From assembly GCF_009870125.1 (NCBI RefSeq), contig NC_046681.1:23830001-23894000 (forward strand): a stretch of DNA of 64,000 nucleotides. The letters run 5' to 3'. The translations under genes and the position numbers were made by a program. Positions 25,787-35,453 of this stretch are shown here, piece after piece. Under the pieces are notes generated by a model. It worked only from the letters and a program-made list of their open reading frames with translations. It was not told the origin of the DNA and searched no databases. Source of the stretch: Drosophila pseudoobscura (lineage: Eukaryota > Arthropoda > Insecta > Diptera > Drosophilidae). Numbering within the stretch: the stretch's first letter is position 1; every line of letters begins with the position of its first letter.

Positions 25787-26590
25787 GGGAAAACTCAACA
25801 AATGAGCAAAAACGAATAAAAATGCATTTTCATGTGCAAACACACATACACACATACCTATGTACAAATTAATGGCGTCTGTAAATTGTTAATTGGTTTT
25901 AAATAAAATTCAAGAAGGAAAAAAAACTTATAAATATGAATTGATGTAAGGGAACATTTTTACCTTCGGGCTTGAAGCTGCAGGGCCCAGATTTTTCGAG
26001 CCAAGAATTCATTTATGCAATCGACAGATAATTGTTCGTATTCCATATCTATCTCCATATTCGTCATTTTGGTTTAGCTGTTTTCTTCAGTCTCACAAAA
26101 AACTTTAAAACTACGTTCACGACGAAATAAAAAGACCGTGCACACGGAAAAAAACAAGATGGCGGCAAACGGGACTTGGTTTGGCTAAAAACACTAATTA
26201 CGCTGCTAAAAACACCTGCACAAACGATTTTCAATAAATAAGTACTCGACTGTGCACTTATGAACGTTTTTCAAACATTTAACACTTTTATTTCCACTTT
26301 TACAACAGAACAATAGTTTAAAATATTTAAGCGACACGAACAGATCGGAGACACAAAACGAAAGGAAGAGGAAAGCCCAACGCAGCGCTGCCGTAGCGGG
26401 TACTTCGTACGGGCATCGATAATCGATACTTCGATACTATTCATAATAGGAAAATCCTGTCTTTGATATCGGAAATACCAAAAAGTCGTGATCATAAAAA
26501 TATTTGAGTTTGAATGGATTTCTCTCATTCGAAATATGGCAAATATATACTGTGCTCATCATTTAAATAGGAGAAAATCCTAGATCACTA
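25195..26590 (+). repeat. Dispersed repeat family, copy U1 (contains Ly6 exon 3)
   Basis: The left block 25195-25535 (GCCATCTCTAATTCGCATTC..., AACACCAACACACAT) and the right block 25861-26590 (TGTACAAATTAATGGCGTCT..., CTTGAAGCTGCAGGGC, ACAAGATGGCGGC, AGCGACACGAACAGATCGG) match blocks that are nearly contiguous in copy U2 (26645-27500) and, inverted, in U3 (42590-43625). In U1 a ~325-bp segment carrying the terminal Ly6 exon separates the blocks. No coding capacity seen; likely a non-autonomous transposable element. Confidence 0.65.
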
Positions 26591-26644
26591 TATTTACCTT
26601 GTTAATATTGAGCTGCTGATTTATTTATAATTGTGTATTTATTA

Positions 26645-27500
26645 TTATCGGAATACGCTACGATACGAGTAAGTATCGGGAAAAAATTACCACAGCAGTA
26701 ACTCCCATCACCACACAATCCGAATGCCATCTCTTGCCCACATACGAACTCGCCTAACGGAATTACTTCTTGTCGTCTCCTCTTACCCAACGCCGATGAA
26801 CTCTTGCTGCCTCGTTCGTCGGGAACACCCACACACTCACCGTGTGTGTGATCACAGTTCTTGCCCCTTTTTTTGCACGTCCCTTTCGCAAGGCAGTTTC
26901 TCTGATGTTTCTCACATAAAACACATGCATACATTCCGCCCACTTTGCATAGGAAAACACACCAACACATGATCAAATATCAGCAGAATGTACAAATGAA
27001 TGGCCTGTTTAAATTGTTAATTGATTTGAAATAAAAATCAAGGAAAAACAAGCACACATATGAATAGATATTCGGGAGCATATTTACCTTTGGTCTTCAA
27101 GCTGCAGGGCGTCGACTTTTCGCATTAAGAAGTCGTTTATGTCTGATGCATTTACAATATTAATTTCAAAACACATCTCTCCATATTCCATATCTATCTC
27201 CATTCTCGTCTTTTTGGTTTAGCTTATTTATTTAGTCTCAAAAAAAAAGTTTAACGACGTTCACGACGAAACGAAAGGTATATCCACAAAAACACAAGAT
27301 GGCGGCCAAACTGGACTTGGTTTGTCTAAAAACACTTATTACGCTGCGAAAACCACCGACACAAACGAATTTCAATAAATTAATATTTAATGTTGCACTT
27401 ATACACGCTTTGACAACTTTTAACACTGCTTTTTCCATTTTTACAACGCAAAGACAAAGTTTAAAACATTTAAGCGACGCGCACAGATCGGAAGCACAAT
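26645..27500 (+). repeat. Dispersed repeat family, copy U2 (no exon)
   Basis: Shares with U1 and U3 the words GCCATCTCTTGCCCACATAC, AACACACCAACACATGATC, TTGAAGCTGCAGGGC, TATCTATCTCCAT, ACAAGATGGCGGC and GCACAGATCGG, in the same order and orientation as U1. Here the two halves are separated by only ~18 bp. No gene. Confidence 0.65.
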
Positions 27501-28250
27501 AAATATACTAAAATATACCGTAAATACTGATGAAGAAACGAGCTTAGCCCACTAAGACCCCTTTTTTTAAGTCGGATAACGCCTTGAGTTAAATCGCGGA
27601 AAATAATACCAATAATAATAATAAGAATTTTTCCTGTAGATCTGTAGACCTATCCATATTTTTAACTTCTTATCTCTTACCTGAGCTGCGTTAAAATTAT
27701 TCAAGATTCGTAAGTTAAGTGTAGTGTATTTAACTACCCTCTGGTCGACAATGGGCTAATCGTTCTCTGTCCATGATTGGAAATCATATTTATCACCTAC
27801 ATATCTCGACCCCGATACCAATTCTTGGTTGCTATGAGAAGACCATAAACTGCACAATTTCATTGAACTAGAATTAGTTTCTGCATTCATTCGAGCCGGA
27901 GATGACAAACATATCCCAAATTGTATATGCACATAAATGTATATGCATAAATTGTTGTATTTGTAAACCATATTTTTGGTTGTTGCATACATTTTCTCTA
28001 ACCGTTATACCCTATTCATACTTTGAGTGCCTCGCAAAAACACAAACAACCAATGAAAGCAAGGAAATGCACACGCAGTGAAACACAATTTGCGCGCCAG
28101 CGATCAACACATGCACACAAGAGTACGTACATGTGTGTATGCAGCAAAAATGGTAGTCATCAGAGACAGAGAGAGAAGAAGGAAGCAGCACAAGAAGCAT
28201 AGCAGAAACATGAAAAAACTGAAAAAGTAAATAAGCAAATCAAATTATAA
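27501..28250. other. Intergenic DNA, no gene recognised
   Basis: AT-rich spacer after repeat copy U2. Nothing recognised. Confidence 0.5.
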
Positions 28251-28257
28251 AACAGAC

Positions 28258-28470
28258 AAGCCAAGCCACAGGCCCTGCCCGGACTCCACTTCGAACGTGG
28301 CTGTTTGGCGATCATCGGGCCTGGCTTGGTCTCCAAACGGGCAGCCATATTTGATAATATTGCAGGCGCTGGCTTCCAAATGGATCCATACGAGCTGAGT
28401 AAAACCACGCTGACAAAGGCTCCGATGTCTTCTTCCATCAGTCGGATCAATTCCGAGGAGGTGAAGGGTG
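28258..28470 (+). pseudogene. Possible nucleoside diphosphate kinase-like fragment
   Basis: A short plus-strand stretch reads ERGCLAIIGPGLVSKRAAIF then DNIAGAGF, resembling the first strand and helix of NME/NDK domains (TLAIIKPDxVxKxxxIxxxI). The active-site-proximal KP pair is replaced by GP. No downstream NDK histidine block was found, so if the assignment is right this is a decayed remnant. The downstream piece 28814-28960 has gene-like composition but I cannot assign it. Confidence 0.3.
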
Positions 28471-28964
28471 AGTGTACTTTCGGTCGAATGATACAACCTA
28501 CATAACTCTTATGGCAGTTCTCCCATAGCCCAATTTGCAGCTCTGCAGGTGTCTCTACTGGAACAGTGGTCTAAAGAGATGGCATAAAGAGATGGAGATC
28601 ATCGTAAATCAAAACAACATTCAGAAAAAACTCTTTGTTGCGCAGCCAGCATTTGCACCGGTGACAGTGTCCAAGGTGGTACGTCCCAAGCCGCCACCGC
28701 CGCCTTTGTCTGAGCTCTGCCCTTCCCGCCCTTTCCATCAGCAAGAGGATTGTAGCTGACAATCTTATAATTTCAGATGGTGACGACTTACAACCCATGT
28801 TGCTGATCTGCATGTGCATCCTTGCAAAGCGGCTGCTGTGGCGACTCACAACTCAGAACACGAGTCGCGGGCAATATCCTTTGTGTGCAGAATCACATCC
28901 AAGGATCGCCTGTTCAACCTCGACTCTAGGTTGGACAACATTTCGCTTGGCTTTAACAAGAAAG

Positions 28965-29421
28965 CAGCCAGGTGTCACAGGAAGGGCATGTCGTTACCAA
29001 GGCTGTTGCCATCTTCCTTAAGAAGACTGGGAAATTGAAGGTGCCCGACCAGATGGACATCATGAAGACGGCCAAATTCAAGGAACTGTCCCCTTACGAT
29101 CCCGACTGCTTCTATGTGCGTTGCACCTCGTTCCTGCGTCATTTGTATCACCGCAGTCCTGCTTGTGTTGGCTTCATAACCAAGATCTATGGTGATCGCA
29201 AGCGCAGCGGTGTCCACCCATCGCATTGCCGCTGACGGTGCTGTCCGTAAGGGTCTCCAGGACCTCGACTACGCCCGCCTTGTCCAGAAGCACCCAAACG
29301 GTGGCCGTAAGCTCAGCTCCATAGGACAGGACAGCGTGACTTGGATCGCATCGCCAACCAGATTGTGGTCAAGCAGCGCGATGCCGCCAAGCAGACGGGT
29401 CCCCTTGTCGTTTCCCAGTAA
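28965..29421 (+). pseudogene. Processed pseudogene of ribosomal protein S19
   Basis: Intronless copy of most of the RpS19 coding sequence: PGVT start near 28968, [45 protein letters not shown] and GGRKLSSIGQ are unmistakable, and a stop TAA falls at 29419-29421. It is broken by a deletion after VHPSH (about 29220-29232, frameshift and TGA) and another shift after SSIGQ (about 29325-29335). Several conserved residues are changed (e.g. DW to DC). The start codon region is lost, and near 28972 the KDVDQ segment is shortened. No function expected. Confidence 0.85.
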
Positions 29422-30060
29422 ACGTGGATCGCACATCTCTCCCTCTCTCTGTTCCCACACCAAGATTAGCCGTTGCATCCCGATTCCCTCCGCCAGGCGA
29501 CGCACACGGGGCGAGGAAGATTGCGTGTGAGAGAGAAGGAGTAAGCGCGTAGAAGGGGGTAGCGTAGCCATGGAAAATTGAATTGTTCATTCTGGTTATA
29601 ATATTGATCCGATCTGAGCCAGACGCGATATGTATTTGGCAACCTTTCTTGAGGTCTGCCTAAAATTTGTGTAGGAAACAGGTGCGATTAAAATGATTAT
29701 ATTCTTTGTATTCATACATAATTTTTTAGTAATTTGAATTTATTTATGTCTATTCGATATGTCCAAATTGGTTCGGTCCAATTATATCCTTAAGCGCGTC
29801 CTTGAGGCACTGCCATTCGGTCTCCTAGCTGGTCGACTCGGAGAGAGATACAGCTGTTTAACTCTCAAATCATAGGATTACTTATGCATATACTGACTGA
29901 GTACCAAATAAACATCCTTTCAGGCTTCTAATTCGAATGACACACAGATCCTTGACTCTCTTCGGCTAGAGAGCTATGCTCTTGGTACTTCTTGAACAGG
30001 CTCGAGTGCTAAACACATTCTGAAAACTGAGAGCAATCCCAAATCTTTGTGTATACATCA
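29422..30060. other. Intergenic DNA with a DINE-1-like scrap
   Basis: About 29520-29630 (GAGAGAGAAGGAG..., GTAGCGTAGCC, GGTTATAATATTGATCCGAT) resembles the internal part of the DINE-1 copies. Otherwise nothing recognised. Confidence 0.4.
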
Positions 30061-30064
30061 ATCT

Positions 30065-30070
30065 TTTATT
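30065..30070 (-). terminator. Poly(A) signal AATAAA for the minus-strand Ly6 gene
   Basis: TTTATT on the plus strand is AATAAA on the minus strand, about 310 nt downstream of the Ly6 stop codon at 30383. Confidence 0.5.
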
Positions 30071-30382
30071 TCGATTACAAAACGTTCTACTTTTCGTGGG
30101 GGCAATACAATACAAATACAATACAATTTGCAGGTGCAGGCCCCTCACATCCTTAAACTAAAGAATTCTTTGTAAAAATTGCATACAAAATAGAGACAGA
30201 CAAAAATGCGAGATTCGAACATTGAGCTTAAGATATACGGAATGTTTTGTGTGTTGTGCGGCATAGAGATATGGACGGAAACGAGTTCCAAGTTTTAAGT
30301 TTTTTTGTTTTTCGATTCGAGTCATTGGAAAAGGCACTTGAAAATTACACATTAGTTTTGGCTAGGGCTAGGCGGGCTATTG

Positions 30383-30925
30383 CTATTGCCTCAAGAGTTG
30401 CGCCACGAGGACAGCGAGGAGGGTGCCGCCCAGGACGCTGGCCAGCCCGAGGCGGGGCAGGCCGGCGCCGTTGCAGCCGTCCTTGCTGTTGCAGGTGCAG
30501 TACTCCATGAAGATGTTGTAGCTGCCCGTCCGCATCAGGCAGTAGCGCTCGTCGCCCTCGATGCCCGGCTCGCCCATGTACGCACAGCTGCGGAAGTAAC
30601 GCCACTCGCCGTGCACCTTCTGGCGGATCTTGCGACACATCGTCGGCCGCACCCCCTTCAGGTGCTCCAGTTCGGGGGCCTGCTGGCAGTCCGTGATGGC
30701 CAGGGTGCTATTGTCGAAGGGATCGCCGCACTTGGGATCGCTGTCGCTGCGGCAGTCCCAGCACTTGATGGCCTGGGCTGTGGTCAATCACATGAGACAA
30801 CATTTTTATGGCATTAATAAAATATTCGCGGCGCAGACGCAGGTGGCTCTCATAGGGCACTTACCAGTTTGCAGCAGGAAGCACAGCAGTACAGCACCCA
30901 GAACGCATTTCTCAAAGGTTTTCAT
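30383..30925 (-). CDS. Ly6/uPAR-type GPI-anchored protein (151 aa), two exons
   Basis: Exons 30865-30925 and 30383-30777 (456 nt, phase 1 join, 87-nt intron). The signal peptide is GAVLLCFLLQTAQA. The Ly6 domain opens AIKCWDCRSDSDPKCGD and closes CTCNSKDGCNG. The C-terminal hydrophobic tail (GLASVLGGTLLAVLVAQLL) fits GPI attachment. Cysteine spacing is typical of the insect Ly6 superfamily. It lies head-to-head with the Ly6 gene at 31424, with about 500 bp between start codons holding DRE-type motifs, so the two may share a bidirectional promoter. Specific ortholog not identified; a cell-surface role in epithelia or neurons is a family-level inference. Confidence 0.9.
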
Positions 30926-31030
30926 GCTGAACGGTCTATATTTCTGATGGTTTTAACTCGTTTTGGGGCCTCTGCAAACAACAAATTAATGAAAACAAAA
31001 TGCGAACACCGCCCAAAAAATGCTGGCTGG

Positions 31031-31059
31031 TATCGATAGTTTTCGTGCTCTTATCGATG
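31031..31059. promoter_or_regulatory. DRE motifs in the bidirectional Ly6 promoter region
   Basis: TATCGATA at 31031-31038 is a perfect DNA-replication-related element (DRE, bound by DREF). A second close match TATCGATG is at 31052-31059. They sit 106-134 bp upstream of the minus-strand Ly6 start codon. Confidence 0.65.
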
Positions 31060-31264
31060 GCTGTCTTGGTGTGCTTCTTTTTGCAACAGGCTGGTAGCAC
31101 TGTCCACATAAAATACTAAAGCAAACAAATTTGTTGTATTTTACGCAAAATCCAATAAAAGCAAGTATTAAGAATCAGCCAGTTAAGTAGAAAATTGATT
31201 CAGCAATCGTTTAAAGTTAAGTGACTAATAATATTCTGTACAATAGAACTTGAGTTCGTCAGTA

Positions 31265-31340
31265 TATTTACGGTATGTTTTAAAATTGGACGGTATATTT
31301 CTGAGGGTCGGACTGTATATTTTAATCCGCGGTCACATCA
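31265..31340 (+). promoter_or_regulatory. Ohler motif 6/motif 1-like core promoter elements
   Basis: Repeated GGTATATTT/GGTATGTTT words (31273-31279, 31292-31300) resemble Ohler motif 6. GGTCACAT at about 31331 resembles motif 1 (GGTCACACT). This pair marks TATA-less Drosophila promoters and lies ~90-150 bp upstream of the ATG at 31424. Confidence 0.5.
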
Positions 31341-31423
31341 TTCCATTTGTTTTCAATTTATTTAGTTTAAATCCCCATTTTAGCTAAGTTAATTGAAACG
31401 CACAAAGCATACGAAGCTCAACC

Positions 31424-32069
31424 ATGTCCAGAATAACGCGCTGTGCCTTTATATTGCTCTCGCTGGCCGTGTGCGGTAGGTGGTTATGCAAAAAACCCAA
31501 CGCCACATCCATAATCTCCGCTTAGGGTGTGGCTTGGGGCAGGTGTTTTGTTTGTTAATTGAGATTCATTACTTTTTTTCTTACAGGCAGCTGGGCCATT
31601 CGCTGCTACCAGTGCTCCTCGGACCAAGACCGCAAGGGTCACGACAGCTGCGGCGCCTACAAAAAGTTCAATCGCACCGAACACATTGCCATCGAATGCA
31701 ACAGCGACGAGAGCCACATGCCCGGCTCCTTCTGCATGAAGGTGGTCCAGCAGGGGCCCAGGGGATTCATATGTTAGCATCTCACGTTGTTACTTCTAGG
31801 ATATCCATCGTTTAATGGTTGTTTTCTCTCTCTCCCCAGGGGACGGACGCTGGCGTCAGGTGATACGTCGCTGTGCCTCTGTCTCGGATACGGGCGTGAC
31901 GGGCGTCTGCAATTGGGGCGTCTATGAGAACGGCGTGTACTGGGAGGAATGCTATTGCTCCAACGACAGTTGCAATGGCTCTAGCCTGCTACAAATGCAC
32001 GGATCTCTGCAACTTTTGCTGGGTTTCCTGTTGATGGGCGCCGCTGCAAGGATTCTGCATCGCAGCTAA
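31424..32069 (+). CDS. Ly6/uPAR-type GPI-anchored protein (155 aa), three exons
   Basis: Exons 31424-31475, 31587-31772 and 31840-32069 (468 nt; introns 111 and 67 nt; all joins in phase). The signal peptide is CAFILLSLAVCGSWA. The Ly6 domain starts IRCYQCSSDQDRKGHDSC and ends CYCSNDSCNGS, followed by a hydrophobic tail (LQLLLGFLLMGAAARIL) compatible with a GPI signal. The second donor is GTTAGC, weaker than consensus, but the phase and the reading TTCATATGGGACGG across the join support it. Divergent neighbour of the minus-strand Ly6 gene; a local duplication cluster is likely though the sequences differ widely. Ortholog not identified. Confidence 0.9.
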
Positions 32070-32457
32070 GAGGAGGATTACCACAAACGACAAAAAAAGA
32101 CAGCCACCAATAGTGCCTTTACCCACTTCTCTTTATTTATTACACTTTAAGCCAAGGATAACTTTTTTATAACGAAACACATTCCGTCCACATTTTCCAT
32201 GTCTAAATCTAAGCCAGAAAGTTGTACACTCGGCGAAAGAGCCTCAAATCGAAATATACACTAGTATAGACCATAGCAGAGATTTATTAGCAACTATCAG
32301 GCTGTCCAGTCCAGCAGCGTCTTTGGCATGGCCTCAGCTACGAAATCGATTTGCCACGATGCTGATTCCCTTTCCAGAACTAATTCTTACCCCGCCTTGA
32401 GATAGAAATAACACAAGTCCCTCCGCAACATCTGAAAGAAGCAGTTCCTATAAGAAA

Positions 32458-32789
32458 ATGACGTTAATTTCCGTCGTCGTCCTCATCGCGGCCCTGTCTG
32501 GGCTTTCACGGGCCCTCAAGGATCGTGAGTACAAAGGGATAATGGGGACTATACTTCAGCTAAAACACTCCCTCTCGCAGCGATCTGTGCTCTGGAACCG
32601 GCCAGTCACGGCACCGATGGTTTTACCTGCCATGGCCATTTTCCGAGATATTCCTATTATCTCTTTAAAAACGAGTGCGAAAGGTGGATATATGGCGGCT
32701 GTGGAAAACCGAACAAGAATAACTTCGGCACGATAGAGGAGTGCCAGCATAAATGCAAGGAAGCTGTCTCTATAGAAATAATAAAGTAA
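32458..32789 (+). CDS. Small secreted Kunitz/BPTI-type protease inhibitor (91 aa)
   Basis: Exons 32458-32524 and 32581-32789 (276 nt, 56-nt intron). The signal peptide is LISVVVLIAALSGLSRA. It is followed by one Kunitz domain with the six expected cysteines (ICALEP, FTCHGHFPRYSYYL, NECERWIYGGC, EECQHKC) and the YGGCG core. The P1 region around the second cysteine (FTCHG) is not the usual GxCRA or GxCKA, so strong trypsin inhibition is doubtful. Size and layout resemble the Drosophila Acp24A4-like accessory-gland/immune Kunitz family. AATAAA (32780-32785) overlaps the last codons, only two bases before the TAA stop. Confidence 0.88.
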
Positions 32790-32799
32790 AGGCCACAGA

Positions 32800-34757
32800 A
32801 AGCTAGGCTGTAAAAAGCTCGAACAAAAAAAACCCGAAAGAACAGAGAAAAAAGAAGCACACCCTTGACTCTCTCAACAGAAGGCGTATTTTTGGTACTC
32901 TCGGGTTTTCTGTTTCGTGCTGAGGGCTGATCGGAGAGAAACGAAGACCCTGTAAAGAAGAGACGTTCGGCACGTGAGCAAAACGAGTCAAGTGGAAGCA
33001 AAAAGTGTCTGTTTTGTTGGATTTCCTTTGGTTTTTACTCCACGAAGTGTCTCCTCTAAACGAATGCCTAAGGAGAGCCTCAAAATGCTATCGTTGGTTG
33101 GAAGTGGAAGTGTCTTTTCGATTCCAGTTTCAAACGTGTCCGCGGGCAAAGGGGGACCCCCATTCTTACTAGATCTAAACTCCTGAATCTCTTCCAATCC
33201 CTTTCACTGGCTCTTATAGCCATGAAACGTACTGTAAAATCAAGTAATTTCTTCCTTTGTTTTTATAACATTTATTTTTAATTTGTTTTGGTTTTTGATC
33301 TTGCCAGATGTTTTCTTTACAATATTTGTAATTTAACATTAACTTATGCCATAAATTGTTGATTTTTTCAATATATTATTTTTGTTTTTGTTTCATGAAC
33401 TGTATGGAGAGAAATTGCGGTCCTGTTAACAGTTAATCAGTTTAAAATTGTACGCTAAAAATCCAATTTATATATATGTTATATATATATTTGTATATAG
33501 TATAGGTATATGTATGTATATTTATGTTCTTGTACACTAAAATCGACTCTCTTTGCTATGCTTAAGGGCTATGTATTGTATATAGATCGTATGACAAAAA
33601 GTAAATCAAGTGAATTTCCCTAAAAAGCAAAGAAAATTATGTCCTATGAAATGGGTGCACTGACAACAAGGAAAACGTGAATTAAATATGCCTTTAGTTT
33701 CGCTAGGTGCATGAGAGAAATGAATAATTTATTAACGCCAAATCCCTAAGGGGCCCTGGGGGGACTCTATGAGTCGCCAGGCCATCTCATCTGGCTGTCT
33801 GCTGTTCCACTCTATCCACACGATATACATCAACTTCCTGGCGATCCGAACGAAGTGAAAAATATTTGCTCAATGCTGCTTTTTGGTTTCGAAAACTATG
33901 AAGATTATGGTTGATGGCTGGGATAATGAGTGGGTGTATGTTTGAGAAGCCAAAACTCAAATGATTCAAAACACACATGGGGATTACGCTTATGCGGTGG
34001 CGTTTTTGAAGAGAAGTATTTTTAACTCTTTAAGAGACAATATTGCACTTTTTTGGGGAAATCTGTGGCGAAAATGTGGAAAAAACCAGTAAAATATTCG
34101 TTGAAAAATTATAAAGTGCTAAATTAAATTGAAATAACTAAAAGCTAGGCATACATTTAAGTATACAATATAAAACACTGCTTTAAGAGGCTCTAGCGAC
34201 GCCAAAAACCAAGTTTTTTTAGTCTTGGATCAGTGATTCCTGGCAGAAACGCATCCTAGCACCAATCAGACCAATCGAGAGGTGCTGCTGCATGACGCGT
34301 GACACATACTTATAGCTGAACTAAAATAACAAAGAGTTAAGCATACAATTAAATAGAAATAAAAATAAGCTTGATGCCAAAGGCATTTACAAAACATCTT
34401 AAAATTCCCAAAGCGCCCATGAAACAGATATTATAAATTATAGAAAATTGTAAATAAATTAAAAATACTACCACTAAATATGGGGTATGTCCTCACAGGG
34501 GAGAAGTCCTTCCTCCAGACGGAAAGCATACCTTTAAATTCCAAAAACAGATTTCCCTGCAAACTATTTACAGAACTTCAGTGGCGCACCGCATGAACGC
34601 TTTTAACATTTAAACAGACACACACAAACATTATTTAAGACTAGTTTAAACATTAAGCTGTTTTCCTTCACTATTTGTTTGCTGTGTTGCTCTAAGACAG
34701 TGTAAACGAAATCACATATAAAGCCGATTAAGAGAGAGAGAGGAGAAGATGGAGATC

Positions 34758-34799
<42 letters not shown>
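32800..34799. other. Spacer and probable 3'UTR of the minus-strand receptor gene
   Basis: No protein gene seen. AT-rich, with a GA microsatellite (34730-34797) directly after the receptor readthrough frame's stop. AATAAA on the minus strand occurs at several places (e.g. near 33265 and 33728), so the receptor mRNA may extend over much of this stretch. Confidence 0.45.
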
Positions 34800-34800
<1 letters not shown>

Positions 34801-35453
34801 CACACCACAATGGGGGTACGACCATCCAGAGTCTTGCTGTCCGTCAGATTCGATGACAACGAGCACGAGGTGTTGTTCTCGTCCTCGATGAGCTGCTGGG
34901 GTGGTCTGTGCAGCTGCACCTGCTCGGTGATCGTGCGCGACTCGGGACTGCAGGACAGCAAAGGCGAGTCCAGACACTGGGGCAGGAGCAGCAGGCCGCT
35001 GGCATGAGCCGCCGGCGATGGTGTGTGTATGGCGTACAGAGAGCTGCTCGACGTCGAACTGGGGCAGCTGGAAAGCGGCAACAGCTCCGCATCCACTGGC
35101 GGCGAGGGACTGTTTACGTGGGTCTCCATTGTCTCCTCCTCGCTGCTCGTGAGCTGCTCGTTCAGCTGCGCCACTGTCTGATGGATCCGTATGTGCTCTG
35201 TATCCCCAGCCGTGTCGTCCGTCTCATTCAGCTTGTAGTACAGCTGCAGGCTGTCGTCCAAAATGGGTGCAAAGAGGCGTCGAAACTGCCTGAGCAGCTC
35301 CGCTTCCTCCGGCCCTGGCTGCTCCTCTCCCGTCATCTGCATCTCTGGCTCTGTTTGGTAGAAACTAAAAGCAATTGCATCCTCTACGACCGTTGCTGTT
35401 CCATGCTGGTCAACAACTTCTATTGAGCAATCTTTAACACTTCGTTGACCTCG
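34800..35453 (-). CDS. In-frame C-terminal extension of the receptor (candidate stop readthrough)
   Basis: Directly after the receptor's TGA (35454-35456) the same frame stays open for 217 codons to a second TGA at 34800-34802. No intron is needed: the codons next to the stop (CGA GGT CAA CGA...) join smoothly to a Met at 35342 and onward. The extension has ordinary amino-acid composition, with acidic and Ser/Pro-rich segments ([20 protein letters not shown]) and no transmembrane segment, consistent with extra cytoplasmic tail. Alternatives: a missed alternative splice acceptor that skips the TGA, or a separate downstream exon. Chance openness over 217 codons is unlikely. Confidence 0.7.
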
